Source: Pseudomonadota bacterium
Lineage (GTDB): Bacteria; Pseudomonadota; Gammaproteobacteria; Acidiferrobacterales; Acidiferrobacteraceae
Direction: 5' to 3'
Assembly: GCA_021785035.1 (NCBI GenBank)
Contig: JAJYGP010000025.1
Location: 186,001-250,000, forward strand
DNA: 64,000 nt
Shown: positions 1-8,778 of the stretch, one piece after another
Position numbering within the stretch: the first letter of the stretch is position 1
Layout of the letters: every line of letters starts with the position of its first letter
Translations under genes and position numbers: made by a program
The notes under the pieces: model-generated
What the model saw: only the letters and a program-made list of their open reading frames with translations
The model's database searches: none
Told to the model about the DNA's origin: nothing

Positions 1-37
1 CGGTTCGCTCGCGATCGCCGGTGGCTTGCGCCATCGT

Positions 38-1543
38 TTAGCGCAAAAAGAGCCGGTAGGCGGCGTTGTCGGTCTCTTCCTGGTAGTCGAACCCAAGCGC
101 CTCGAGAAATGCCGGAAGTCGTACCCGTTCGGCCAGCGGCACCTGCATACCGACCAATACCCGGCCGTAATCGGCCCCGTGGTTGCGATAATGAAAGAGA
201 CTGATGTTCCAGGTTTCTCCCATAGCGTTGAGGAAGTTCATCAGCGCGCCCGGCCGGTCCGGAAATTCGAAACGGTAGATGATCTCGTCGTCGACCGGGC
301 AGCGACCACCGACCAGATGGCGAATATGGAGCTTGGCCATCTCGTTGTCGGTCAGGTCGAGCACCTCGATCCCTTGGGCCGCGAGCGACGCGAGAAGGTC
401 GTGCGCACCTTCGCCCCTTGGCACTTGAATGCCTACAAATACGTGCGCTATGTGCTTATCGGCGAACCGATAGTTGAATTCGGTTATGTTCCGTTGTCCT
501 ATGAGGCCGCAAAACTTGCGGAAGCTTCCGGGCGTCTCCGGGATCGTGGCGGCAAATAGGAATTCGCGGCGCTCGCCAATTTCAGCGCGTTCCGCGACGT
601 GTCTTAGCCGGTCGAAATTCATATTGGCGCCCGAGGCGATAGCCACCAGCGTCCCGGACGTCTCGCTACGTGCAGCGTAGGCTTTGAGACCGGCGACGGC
701 CAGAGCGCCCGAGGGTTCAACGATCGACCGCGTGTCTTCAAATATGTCTTTTATCGCCGCGCAAATGGCATCGTTGCTCACCACCAGGGCCTCGTCGACC
801 AGTCGGCGGGCGATGCGAAACGGCTCCTGTCCGACTTGGCGCACGGCGACTCCGTCGGCAAATGTCCCGACCTTATCGAGCATGACCCGGGTGCCCAGCT
901 TGAGCGACCGAGCGAAGGCATCGGCATCCATCGGTTCGACGGCGATGATCCGGGTTTGCGGTCGTAGCGCTTTGATGTAGGCGGCTATACCGGCGATGAG
1001 CCCGCCACCGCCTACCGGAACGAAGATTGCCTCGATGTCCGAGGGGTGTTGTTTGAGGATCTCCATCCCGATCGTGCCCTGGCCTGCGATGACGTCAGGG
1101 TCGTCGTAGGGATGGATAAAGGGCAGCTTGTGTTCCGCGCTTAAGTGGCGGGCATGGGCATAGGCGGCATCGTAGTTTTCGCCGTATAGCACGACTTCGG
1201 CCCCGAATCCCCGCACCGCATCGACTTTGATCTGGGGGGCCATGGTGGGCATCACGATGACGGCACGGATCGCAAGCCGGCGCGCGGCGAGCGCCACGCC
1301 CTGGGCGTGATTTCCGGCGGATGCGGTGATGACCCCAAGTGATCGCTCTTCGGGGCTAAGATGGGCGATTTTGTTGTATGCGCCGCGGAGCTTAAACGAG
1401 AACACGGGCTGCATGTCCTCGCGCTTTAAGAGCACCGGGCGGCCTAGGCGGCGCGACAGGCCGGCCGCCACCGTAAGCGGGCTTTCGACGGCTACGTCAT
1501 AGACGCGGGAACCCAGGATACGTTTGAGATAGTTGCGTGTCAT
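38..1543 (-). CDS. ilvA: Threonine ammonia-lyase, biosynthetic (IlvA)
   Basis: A PLP-dependent enzyme that deaminates threonine to 2-oxobutanoate, the first step of isoleucine synthesis. The N-terminal catalytic part carries the PLP-lysine motif SFKLRGAYNK and a glycine-rich phosphate loop (VGGGGLIAG). The C-terminal third holds two ACT-like regulatory repeats (around ATIPETPGSF and FEFPDRPGALMNF), as in the isoleucine-inhibited biosynthetic form. I chose the ATG at 1543 (501 aa) because it matches the usual length of about 500-515 aa and starts MTRNYLKRIL, close to known IlvA N-termini. The frame stays open to 1744, and an ATG at 1627 is possible, but the extra residues look unlike IlvA. No strong ribosome site precedes either start. 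Reads away from rpiA. Confidence 0.93.
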   Translation of the reverse strand: MTRNYLKRILGSRVYDVAVESPLTVAAGLSRRLGRPVLLKREDMQPVFSFKLRGAYNKIAHLSPEERSLGVITASAGNHAQGVALAARRLAIRAVIVMPTMAPQIKVDAVRGFGAEVVLYGENYDAAYAHARHLSAEHKLPFIHPYDDPDVIAGQGTIGMEILKQHPSDIEAIFVPVGGGGLIAGIAAYIKALRPQTRIIAVEPMDADAFARSLKLGTRVMLDKVGTFADGVAVRQVGQEPFRIARRLVDEALVVSNDAICAAIKDIFEDTRSIVEPSGALAVAGLKAYAARSETSGTLVAIASGANMNFDRLRHVAERAEIGERREFLFAATIPETPGSFRKFCGLIGQRNITEFNYRFADKHIAHVFVGIQVPRGEGAHDLLASLAAQGIEVLDLTDNEMAKLHIRHLVGGRCPVDDEIIYRFEFPDRPGALMNFLNAMGETWNISLFHYRNHGADYGRVLVGMQVPLAERVRLPAFLEALGFDYQEETDNAAYRLFLR

Positions 1544-1963
1544 GCAATCGGCCTGAATGTTTGAGTCTACCAGACCGTTTAGAGCGCGACCACAGATAGC
1601 CTTGTCCAATATGAAATGAGACGCCATTTCGCAAATTCCATCAGGGACAGAGGCGTAAGCCTCACCAAAAGTCCAGATGTCTGGCGGCATAACGTACCTT
1701 CCTGACCTCGTAAAATAAGGGCTTGGCAAGCTGGGGGCGCCCATGTATGAGCCTGAATGACAGTCTGTGTTTCTCAGAGAAGAGGACTGTGAAGCTGGAT
1801 CTGACCTTGTGCATGATGAGGAGATATAGATTTTTATGAATCTTGATAAGCCGGCCTTCCTTGATCAGCGGGTAGACTTCTTGTCCGGCACACAGACGGT
1901 GCCTTAAAGGCTCTCGTTTGCGCGGTCTTTTCTTCGTCAAAGACCCCAGGTATCCTGCGAGCC
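1544..1963. other. Intergenic region between ilvA and rpiA
   Basis: About 420 bases separate the divergent ilvA and rpiA starts. It is visibly more AT-rich than the genes on either side, especially 1560-1880. It must hold both promoters, but I could not place a convincing -35/-10 pair. Weak open frames cross it on the minus strand; they have no recognisable domains and start with poor codons. It may be a decayed small gene. Confidence 0.4.
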
Positions 1964-2620
1964 ATGACCCAAGACGACATGAAGAAAGCGGTAGCCCTTG
2001 CGGCCTTGGAGTTTGTGCCCAAGGGAGGCGTGATTGGCGTCGGTACCGGGAGTACCGCCAATCACTTTATCGATGCCTTAGCGACCATCAAAGGCCGCGT
2101 CGATGGGGCCGTGGCGAGTTCGGTCGCGACCGCGGAGCGTTTGAAAAAGCACGGTATTCAGGTCCTTGACCTCAACGAGGCCGGTACCCTCACCGTCTAT
2201 ATCGATGGGGCAGATGAGGCCACTGTCCACAAGGCCCTTATCAAGGGCGGTGGCGGCGCTCTGACTCGGGAAAAAATCGTCGCTGCTGCGAGCCGTAGTT
2301 TCGTGTGCATTGCCGACGAGAGCAAGCTGGTCGATGTCTTGGGGCGGTTTCCTTTGCCCATCGAGGTCATACCCATGGCGCGGAGTTTCGTCGCTCGGGA
2401 GATCGTGGCCTTGGGCGGCGAGCCCGTTCTCCGTCAGGGGTTCCAGACCGACAACGGCAATGTGATCCTGGACGTCCACGGCCTGAAGATCCTGGATCCA
2501 GTGGCGTTGGAAGAGCGGCTCAATCACATCACGGGCGTTGTCACCAACGGACTTTTTGCCCGTCGGGGCGCCGATATCCTGTTGTTAGGCACAAAGAACG
2601 GCGTGCGTCGGATTCCCTAA
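1964..2620 (+). CDS. rpiA: Ribose-5-phosphate isomerase A
   Basis: Interconverts ribose 5-phosphate and ribulose 5-phosphate in the pentose phosphate pathway; cytosolic. The 218-aa protein has the expected RpiA length. It carries the phosphate-binding loop GVGTGSTA (residues 25-32), the catalytic DGADE (81-85), and KGGGGAL (94-100) followed by the ALTREK glutamate. A C-terminal NGLFA and LLLGT stretch matches the family end. The next gene starts 36 bp downstream in the same direction, so the two may be cotranscribed. Confidence 0.96.
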   Translation: MTQDDMKKAVALAALEFVPKGGVIGVGTGSTANHFIDALATIKGRVDGAVASSVATAERLKKHGIQVLDLNEAGTLTVYIDGADEATVHKALIKGGGGALTREKIVAAASRSFVCIADESKLVDVLGRFPLPIEVIPMARSFVAREIVALGGEPVLRQGFQTDNGNVILDVHGLKILDPVALEERLNHITGVVTNGLFARRGADILLLGTKNGVRRIP

Positions 2621-2656
2621 ATATCCGCTATCGTAGGTGCAAGCGAGGCGAGTCCT

Positions 2657-3643
2657 ATGCGATCCTTTGTCGCGTATGTCGTGGATCGAGATAAAGACGG
2701 GGGTCTCATCCACGGTCTTGTCGAACGCCCGCTCTCGGATCTCGGGTCCGAGGGCGTCCTTATCCAGGTTCAATTCTCTAGCCTTAATTATAAAGATGCG
2801 TTGGTCTCCCGGGGGAACCCGGCCCTCGTCAAAACCTGGCCCCATGTCCCGGGAATAGACGCGGCCGGCGTGGTTGTGGGGGAGGAGGATGCGGGCCCGG
2901 TCCTGGTGACGGGCTTTGGTCTAGGTGTTGAGGCTTGGGGCGGCTTCGGGAACTATGTGCGCGTCCCGCGGACTTGGGTCCTGCCGGTTCCCGAAGGCCT
3001 CACGGTTTCGGAAACTATGGTGCTGGGAACGGCGGGCCTCACCGCGGCGCTTGCGATCCACGCGCTTCTCGAGTGCGGTATCGATCCCAGGAAGGGCGAG
3101 GTCCTGGTAACCGGAGCCACCGGCGGGGTCGGGAGTATCGCTATCATGTTGCTCTCCCAGCTCGGCTTTCGGGTCGTGGCCTGGACTCGCAAAACGGCGG
3201 AAGAACCCTATCTTTTGGCTTTGGGGGCAGCGCGAGTCCTGTCTGCGGAAGGTGAGGGTGAGGACGTGAAACGAGCCTTGCGTACCCCGCGTTGGCAAGC
3301 CGCGGTGGACACGGTGGGGGGCGTTGTGCTCGCCCATGTGCTGAAGGAGATCGTGTACGGTGGCGCCGTGGCCGCCTGTGGCATGGCGGGTGGGACTGAA
3401 CTCGACAGCTCGGTCTTTCCATTCATATTGCGAGGCGTACGGCTCTTGGGTATCGACTCCGTGCAATGCCCCCTGCCAAGACGAAAAGAGATGTGGCGGC
3501 GATTGGCGGGCGAATTAAGGCCGCGCGATTTTGCCCTCCTCCACCGGTCTTTGACTCGGAGCGAGCTGGATCCCGTCATCGATGCGATGCTGCAAGGTCG
3601 CCATGCCCGTCGCGCACTCGTACGCGTGGCTGATGCCCTTTGA
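2657..3643 (+). CDS. acuI: Acrylyl-CoA reductase / YhdH-type NADPH oxidoreductase
   Basis: A 328-aa medium-chain dehydrogenase/reductase of the AcuI/YhdH group, which reduces acrylyl-CoA to propionyl-CoA using NADPH and can reduce related enones. Visible are the N-terminal SSLNYKDAL and PGID motifs of the quinone oxidoreductase fold and the nucleotide loop TGATGGVGS (152-160). No zinc-binding cysteine set is present, as expected for this branch. It starts 36 bp after rpiA on the same strand; the pairing does not suggest a substrate. The family assignment is firm, the exact substrate inferred. Confidence 0.85.
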   Translation: MRSFVAYVVDRDKDGGLIHGLVERPLSDLGSEGVLIQVQFSSLNYKDALVSRGNPALVKTWPHVPGIDAAGVVVGEEDAGPVLVTGFGLGVEAWGGFGNYVRVPRTWVLPVPEGLTVSETMVLGTAGLTAALAIHALLECGIDPRKGEVLVTGATGGVGSIAIMLLSQLGFRVVAWTRKTAEEPYLLALGAARVLSAEGEGEDVKRALRTPRWQAAVDTVGGVVLAHVLKEIVYGGAVAACGMAGGTELDSSVFPFILRGVRLLGIDSVQCPLPRRKEMWRRLAGELRPRDFALLHRSLTRSELDPVIDAMLQGRHARRALVRVADAL

Positions 3644-3715
3644 ACACATCACGTCCCTCGGGTTCTTTGCCTAAGCGCCGCGGCCTTGGCGCACCCGGCC
3701 TCTCGCACGGCGGTC

Positions 3716-5110
3716 TTAATGGGGCGTCCGCTGCAGGCGGATAGCGTATTTTTTGAGGCGATGCCACAAACTGCGCTCGGCGATGCCAAGGATCTCGGCG
3801 GCCCGGGCTTGCACGCCGTCGCAGGACTTCAAGGCGCGGATGATGGCTTCGCGCTCCAATTGGGCAAGCCATTCATCGAGCGGCCCGGTGGGGAGATGGG
3901 AGACTGCTGACGTGGCCGCCGCTTGTTCTCGTGGGCGAAAGAGGCTGTGGGGGAGGTCGTCACGTTCGACTAAGGGGCCGGTTGCCGTCAACAGCGCCCG
4001 TTCCACGGCATTGCGCAACTCGCGGATATTGCCCGGCCACGAATACTGACTCAGGGCCGCTTGCGCCTCCGCGGTAAAACCTGCGATCGAAGAGCCCATG
4101 TCGGCGGCGATTTCGTTGAGAAAGGCCGTGGCCAGCAGAGGGATGTCCGCGACTCGGTCCCGGAGCGGTGGCACTTGGATGTTGTATACATCCAGCCGAT
4201 AAAAAAGGTCTTCGCGAAATCGCCCGGCCTCTACCTGGGCGCGCAGGTCACGGTTCGTGGCGGTGATGATGCGCACATCCATGGCCCGCACCTGATTGGA
4301 CCCAAGGGGCGAGAACTCGCGCTCTTGCAGGACTCGCAGCAGCTTGGCTTGCAGTTCAATCCCGAGATCTCCGATCTCGTCTAGGAATAGCGTCCCGCCT
4401 TGAGCCTGCTCGATGCGCCCCGTGCGGTTTTGGGTCGCGCCACTAAACGCCCCTTTGACATAGCCGAAAAGCTCGCTTTCGAGAAGGTCATGGGGAATGG
4501 CCGAGCAATTGACGGCCACCCACGGGTGATCACGGCGATGGCCCGATTCATGGATCGCGCGCGCGACCAGTTCTTTCCCGGTTCCCGATTCCCCGGTGAT
4601 GAGGATATTGGTTTTGACTGACGCCACGCGGCTGATCTCCGCCTGGAGGCGCCTTAAGGGTTCGCTTTGCCCAAGAAGGGTATGGGTGCTGCGAGCACGC
4701 TGCCGGATATCCGCCTTGAGACGCTGATTTTCTTGCAGGATGCGGCGTAGCTTTAGGGCATTGTGAACGGCAATTTCGAGCGCCTCGGGCTCAAAGGGCT
4801 TGGTTAAGTAGTCGGCCGCTCCGGCATGGATGCTCGATACCGCCGAACTGATCGAGCCGTGGGCTGTGATCACAATAACCGGAATGTCGGGTCTTTCCGC
4901 GCGGGCCCGGCGAATGAACTCTTCACCGCCCATCCCCGTCATCTTAAGATCCGAAAGGATGATGTCGATGGCGAGGTCCTGAAGGTGGGGAAGAGCCGTT
5001 TCTCCTCGATCGCTGACGATGACATTGTAGCCTGCGCTCTCGAGGATCATGCGTATCAACGCCTGCATGTTGGCCTCGTCGTCTACGACGAGTACGGTGC
5101 TTTTTATCAT
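3716..5110 (-). CDS. Sigma-54-dependent NtrC-family response regulator
   Basis: A 464-aa transcription activator. The receiver domain (1-120) has acidic pocket D10/D11, phospho-acceptor D54 in LSDLKM and K104 in LTKPFE. The AAA+ domain (about 145-375) has Walker A GESGTGKE (173-180), Walker B LFLDEIG (241-247) and an arginine-rich sensor region. The sigma-54 contact loop reads GAFSGA (220-225) instead of the usual GAFTGA. A Fis-type helix-turn-helix fills the last 45 residues. It lies 82 bp downstream of a membrane histidine kinase and is surely its partner. The target is unknown; a sigma-54-type promoter before the pilin gene at 9.6 kb is one candidate, so a PilR-like role is possible. Confidence 0.94.
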   Translation of the reverse strand: MIKSTVLVVDDEANMQALIRMILESAGYNVIVSDRGETALPHLQDLAIDIILSDLKMTGMGGEEFIRRARAERPDIPVIVITAHGSISSAVSSIHAGAADYLTKPFEPEALEIAVHNALKLRRILQENQRLKADIRQRARSTHTLLGQSEPLRRLQAEISRVASVKTNILITGESGTGKELVARAIHESGHRRDHPWVAVNCSAIPHDLLESELFGYVKGAFSGATQNRTGRIEQAQGGTLFLDEIGDLGIELQAKLLRVLQEREFSPLGSNQVRAMDVRIITATNRDLRAQVEAGRFREDLFYRLDVYNIQVPPLRDRVADIPLLATAFLNEIAADMGSSIAGFTAEAQAALSQYSWPGNIRELRNAVERALLTATGPLVERDDLPHSLFRPREQAAATSAVSHLPTGPLDEWLAQLEREAIIRALKSCDGVQARAAEILGIAERSLWHRLKKYAIRLQRTPH

Positions 5111-5192
5111 CGACGCTCCTGAGGAGGCCTGCGCGGCCGCGTTGCAGGGGGCGGCCCACCCTGTGCGCGTTGGTATCGATATGAGCCAAGTC

Positions 5193-6974
5193 TCAAGAGG
5201 TCTCCTCGTTGGCCCGTGCTCCCTGCGTAAGGCGCGGTCCTAAAACCGGAAAGCTCATCACGAATCGTGCCCCGCCCGATTTCCTGGCCTCCGCCGCAAG
5301 CACGCCCCCGTTGGCCTCGACCAGGGCTGCGGCAATGGAAAGACCAAGACCAGTCCCGTGTGCCTTGGTCGTAAAAAAGGGCTCGAATAGTCTTGGGGCG
5401 TGAGCGGCATCTATGCCCGGCCCATTGTCTTCGATAGCCATGACAAGGCGGCCCTTTTCCACATGGGAGGACAGCATGATCTGTCCGTCCTGGCCCGTAA
5501 AGGCCTCAGCGGCATTTGTTAAAAGGTTGGTAAATGCCTGTTGCAGGAGGTCGCCGTCGGCCAGTATGCGGGCCGAGCTGTGGGTCAGCGTCTCGCTGAT
5601 CTGAATCTGAGGATGGATGGCCAATACCCCGGCCAGGGCGCGTTTGAGGGGCGCGCTTGGGTCAAGAACCTCCGGTGCCGGGGGGCGGTTACGCGACAGC
5701 TTCAGAAAATCTCCGGTCAAGGCCGCGACTCGCGCGCTTTCTTCGCGGATCATGCGTTTGAGATCCGCTTGTTTCGCGTTGTCTTGACCGGGCTTATCAA
5801 GCAAGGTTGCGGCGGCCGAGATGACGCCTATGGGGTTACGAATCTCGTGAGCGAGGGCCGCTGAAAGCTCGCCTAACGCGATCAGCTTATCTTGGCGGAA
5901 TCGTTGCTGTTGGGCATCCCGGGCTTCGCGAAGACGCACCGCCATGGCGTTGAAGGCGCGCCCGAGGTCGCCTAGCTCATCGTTGGCATAGGCAGGGACC
6001 TGGGCATTAAAGTCCTGGCTTGCCAGGCTCATAACCCCGCTATGAAGTTGTTCTATGGGGCGCAGCACGATACGACTCAAGAAAAGCCCGGTAAGGCCGC
6101 CTATCAAGAGGCCGACAAGCGAGATCGTCACGAACAGCGCGCCGCGGTTGGTGAGAAACGCATCCAGACCTCCGCGCTTGAGTCCATTGAATACGAGGGC
6201 CTCGACGTGACCCGATGAGTCCGCGATGGGGGTATACAGTCCGCGAAAGCGGTTGGTGTCAGCATGCACATCGTAATCGGAGCGGCGGTTCAAAAGACGT
6301 CGCATGGTCTGGGACGAAAGTCCGGTTAAGGCGATGACGTGGTGAGGAGAAGACAAGACATCGAGATAGCGGTGGCCGCCCGCGCGATAATAGAGCTGGG
6401 TATCGAGCCCGGTAATTTGCGAGACCTCGCGGATGAAATGACGATTCAGAAGGCCGCCTAGCACGAGGTGGTAGACCCCGCGGTGGGGGACCGTCATCGC
6501 GGTGACGCCAACTGCCGCAAGCATGTCGTGGTGCCGGTCTATGACCCGCAATACCGCCTGTTTTTGCGCCGGGTTCCAGTAGCCCGCGATACGCAGGCCG
6601 CTTGAGGAGTAGAGGAGTCGACCGTCTGGACCATAGATCTGAATGAGGCGTAAACCGAGACTGCGGCTAATGTGGCGCCAAGACGCGGGTGGGACCACCC
6701 GGCCGCGGGCCAGGGTGTGCTGGTAGCGAGCACTGCGAACCAAGCTTTGGCCAAGCATGAGAGCATCGTTTTGGTAGCCCTTGAGCCATATCCGATCGAC
6801 GCGGGCCGCTTCCACGATCCATTGCTGTAAGCGATGCTCGAAGTGCGCGGAAACCCAGCGTGCGGCCCCGGCCCCGGCGCCCAGCATCGGGACTACCACA
6901 AGGGTCAGGATGACCGCCAGAACTTTTCGTTGCAGGCGATTCAGCGGGAGCGGCATGCGCACAGCATAGCGCAT
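5193..6974 (-). CDS. Membrane sensor histidine kinase
   Basis: A 593-aa kinase that would phosphorylate the regulator encoded just downstream. Order of parts: TM1 (about 17-38), a large periplasmic sensor of about 240 residues, TM2 (about 279-300), HAMP (300-352), and a HisKA domain with phospho-histidine H376 in ALAHEIRNP. The HATPase domain has an N-box (NLLTNAAEAF), G1 box (DNGPGID) and G2 box (GTGLGLSI). The sensor domain shows no motif that names its ligand. An alternative start at 6956 (MPLPLNRLQ) is equally plausible, since neither has a clear ribosome site. It resembles ZraS/NtrB-class kinases paired with sigma-54 activators. Confidence 0.92.
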   Translation of the reverse strand: MRYAVRMPLPLNRLQRKVLAVILTLVVVPMLGAGAGAARWVSAHFEHRLQQWIVEAARVDRIWLKGYQNDALMLGQSLVRSARYQHTLARGRVVPPASWRHISRSLGLRLIQIYGPDGRLLYSSSGLRIAGYWNPAQKQAVLRVIDRHHDMLAAVGVTAMTVPHRGVYHLVLGGLLNRHFIREVSQITGLDTQLYYRAGGHRYLDVLSSPHHVIALTGLSSQTMRRLLNRRSDYDVHADTNRFRGLYTPIADSSGHVEALVFNGLKRGGLDAFLTNRGALFVTISLVGLLIGGLTGLFLSRIVLRPIEQLHSGVMSLASQDFNAQVPAYANDELGDLGRAFNAMAVRLREARDAQQQRFRQDKLIALGELSAALAHEIRNPIGVISAAATLLDKPGQDNAKQADLKRMIREESARVAALTGDFLKLSRNRPPAPEVLDPSAPLKRALAGVLAIHPQIQISETLTHSSARILADGDLLQQAFTNLLTNAAEAFTGQDGQIMLSSHVEKGRLVMAIEDNGPGIDAAHAPRLFEPFFTTKAHGTGLGLSIAAALVEANGGVLAAEARKSGGARFVMSFPVLGPRLTQGARANEETS

Positions 6975-7133
6975 CAGGGGATTGCTGGCACTTGACAGGT
7001 GCGTCCGAGCACGGCTCGGGTACGGGGTTTGGGGATTATTACACCGGCCTTTTGACCCAGTCTCCGCCGGCGGACGAAAGAGTTCTAAACGCGACCCGTG
7101 GGCCGCGCTGGCACGCCGCCTGGCAATCTTCGC

Positions 7134-7139
7134 TATACT
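7134..7139 (+). promoter_or_regulatory. Possible -10 element of the small secreted protein
   Basis: TATACT lies 38 bp before the ATG at 7172. No good -35 is present at the usual distance. It is the only promoter-like hexamer in the 197-bp gap after the kinase start. Confidence 0.3.
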
Positions 7140-7171
7140 GAATGCTAGGCTAAGATATGAGGGATGGCTCT

Positions 7172-7336
7172 ATGCGCACCATTTTTTTTATTCTCGGGTT
7201 TTTGGCAGCTACTGCCCCAGCCTTTGCGAGCATGCCGACGGCGCTCGCGCAGAAAAAGGACCGGCCTCATTCCCGGACTTATACGCGCCCCGCGCCTCGC
7301 GGGACCTATGATTCGCATTTCCGCTCTTCTCGCTAA
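7172..7336 (+). CDS. Small secreted hypothetical protein (54 aa)
   Basis: The product has a clear signal peptide, MRTIFFILGFLAATAPAFA, with a likely AFA|S cleavage. A short, basic, Arg/Tyr/Pro-rich mature part of about 35 residues ends RSSR. The start at 7172 has AGGG eight bases upstream; an in-frame ATG at 7157 overlaps that site and is less likely. The stop overlaps the stop of convergent trxC by three or four bases. No family is recognised. The mature part is too short for an enzyme; an exported peptide or envelope micro-protein is the simplest reading. Confidence 0.6.
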   Translation: MRTIFFILGFLAATAPAFASMPTALAQKKDRPHSRTYTRPAPRGTYDSHFRSSR

Positions 7337-7764
7337 AGGTGCGGCGCGATCCAACTCTTAAGTCGCCGAGCATCCATGGCGCCTGCCATGCGCGCCACCT
7401 CGCGGCCGTTTTTAAAGACGGCAAGCGTGGGAATGCTGCGAATGCCGTAACGACTTGCGAGGCCCTGTTGTTCTTCGGTGTTGACCTTGATGAAGCGAGC
7501 TTGGAGCTTGAGGTCGGCGGCCGCCTGCGCGAATGCCGGCGCCATCATTTGGCAGGGCCCGCACCATGGGGCCCAAAAATCGACCAGAACCGGAAGTTCG
7601 TTCCCGCTGACATGCTGCGCAAAGCTTCTATCGTCGACATTGATAGGCTCGCCCGGTAATAGCGCCTGGTGACACGAGCCGCATTGCGGGTTATGGGCCA
7701 GTTTGTCTGTGGGGACTCGGTTCTTTTGCCCGCAATGGGGGCATACGATTTGCTTTGCTGGCAT
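7333..7764 (-). CDS. trxC: Thioredoxin 2 (TrxC)
   Basis: A cytosolic disulfide reductase of 143 aa. The N-terminal zinc module (CPHCGQ and CGSC) distinguishes TrxC from TrxA and is followed by a thioredoxin fold with active site WCGPC and the cis-proline SIPT. The start at 7764 is supported by a strong GAGGAGG ribosome site and by the family length of about 140 aa; the frame continues upstream to 7899 without family similarity. Its stop overlaps that of the convergent small secreted protein. Confidence 0.95.
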   Translation of the reverse strand: MPAKQIVCPHCGQKNRVPTDKLAHNPQCGSCHQALLPGEPINVDDRSFAQHVSGNELPVLVDFWAPWCGPCQMMAPAFAQAAADLKLQARFIKVNTEEQQGLASRYGIRSIPTLAVFKNGREVARMAGAMDARRLKSWIAPHL

Positions 7765-7815
7765 AAAAGGCCTCCTCTCACCGTCTCGGCCTGCTATATG
7801 GGAGCGGCTGTGGCA

Positions 7816-7849
7816 TTTTTCCATCCCCACCGGGGGCAGGCTGGAAAAA
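7816..7849. other. Hairpin upstream of trxC
   Basis: TTTTTCCA (7816-7823) pairs with TGGAAAAA (7842-7849), and a nested CCCC-acc-GGGG sits inside. On either strand the arm ends in a run of T, so it resembles a bidirectional terminator. It lies between trxC and the pseudopilin remnant. Confidence 0.4.
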
Positions 7850-7905
7850 ATTCTGCTTTTCTCGGGACGCCCATCCGGCGCCGATGGCCGCCAGCCCAAG
7901 GGCCG

Positions 7906-7944
7906 ACCGTTTCGTCCCCCGACCTTCTTTCGCGGGGGATCCTA
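7906..7944 (+). repeat. Imperfect direct repeat, left copy
   Basis: The core CGTCCCC..GACC.TCTTTCGCGGGGG, ending in TCCTA, matches the copy at 8765-8805 with a few substitutions and a different G-run length. The two copies bound the pseudopilin/transposase scar. Each also folds as a short CCCCG/CGGGG hairpin. Confidence 0.6.
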
Positions 7945-7945
7945 T

Positions 7946-8310
7946 ATGATGGGGTTCGTCAGGCGCTTGCTGGTGCTCGCCGTGCCGCTAGCGCTTGTCG
8001 GGGCGGCCGCGGCTCCGGCGATGTGGGTTTGGCTGCGCATCCGCGGAGGGAGGCGGAGTCGCGGCTTTACCTATGTCATGGCCTTGATTGCCCTGGTTAT
8101 TGTGGGGATATTGGCGGAAGTGGCGACCGTTACGACGGCGCGTGTTCAACAAGAGGAGCGTGAGAAGGAATTGCTGTTTCGAGGCTTGGCCTATAGAAAC
8201 GCCATTTGTGCTGACTGCGAGGCCGGCGCTTCGTTAGGACGCGCATATGAATATCCACGTCGTCAAGGGATCTCTTACAGGACCCGCGCTTTCTCGGCCC
8301 GCGGCACTAT
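7946..8310 (+). pseudogene. Degenerate GspG-like pseudopilin gene
   Basis: The reading frame encodes a hydrophobic leader, then RGFTYVMALIA and EREKELLFRGLAYRNAI, the signature of atypical type II secretion/pilus pseudopilins. Position +5 is Met, not the usual Glu. The family's next block, RDLLQDPRFLGPRHY, is present but one base out of frame, so a single-base indel lies near 8261-8266. After about 8310 the similarity switches abruptly to an IS3-type transposase tail. The gene is therefore both frameshifted and truncated. It lies next to the pilus locus but is not needed by it as far as the sequence shows. Confidence 0.7.
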
Positions 8311-8500
8311 GACGTGCCCTGTATCAGGAGGCCAAAAGCCGCCATCCGCGTCGCTGGTCGCGACACACGCGTCATTGGGACCTGATCGGGGTCGTAACCC
8401 TCAATCCGGAGGAGGAGACACTGACTCACGCAGCTCTTGGTCCGTTAAACGAGAAACGCAAAAGCGCATAATTCAGGCGACAACTCCCTTGGCAGGCACC
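8311..8500 (+). mobile_element. IS3-family transposase, C-terminal fragment and IS end
   Basis: The frame ALYQEAKSRHPRRWSR, then HWDLIGVVTLNPEEE with a stop near 8472, is the characteristic tail of IS3-family OrfB transposases (the LYxxAKxxHPxRWSRxTRxW...LNPE signature). The bases after the stop (GGCGACAACTCCCTTGGCA) resemble the end of such elements. The rest of the element is missing upstream, where a pseudopilin remnant joins directly. Not functional. Confidence 0.7.
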
Positions 8501-8778
8501 GCTACCGCCGCAAGGTCGTGGGCTATACCGTCGCCGACACCGATGATTCTGACCACGCGGCGCCCCTCGCCCGGCGTACGGCGCTCGCGGAAGGGATTCA
8601 CGGCCTTCACGACAAGCCCGTGTTCCATGGCGACAATGGCGCCACTTTGAAGGCCACCACGGTGCTTGCCATGCTCCATTGGCGGGGTGTGAAGCCCTCC
8701 TACTCACGACCGCGCGTCAGCGACGACAACGCCTTCGTGGAGTCTCTGTTCCGCACCGCCAAATACCGGTTCGTCCCC
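8501..8778 (+). mobile_element. IS3-family transposase, catalytic-core fragment
   Basis: The translation contains YRRKVVGYTVADTDDSD, then GDNGATLKATTVLAMLHW and SRPRVSDDNAFVESLFRT, the rve/DDE integrase core with its second Asp (GDNG) and the Glu of VESLFRT. The N-terminal part and the C-terminus are missing. It lies after the C-terminal fragment of a similar element, so the two pieces are in the wrong order: the remains of two insertions or of a rearrangement. Confidence 0.75.

Noticed and set aside
220..225. One low-interest entry in the findings list points at ilvA interior
   Set aside because: It records only that this interval is ordinary coding sequence; disregard it as a discovery.
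1662..1940. Basic 92-codon open frame on the minus strand before ilvA
   Set aside because: It starts with TTG, has no ribosome site or recognisable domain, and overlaps the region upstream of ilvA.
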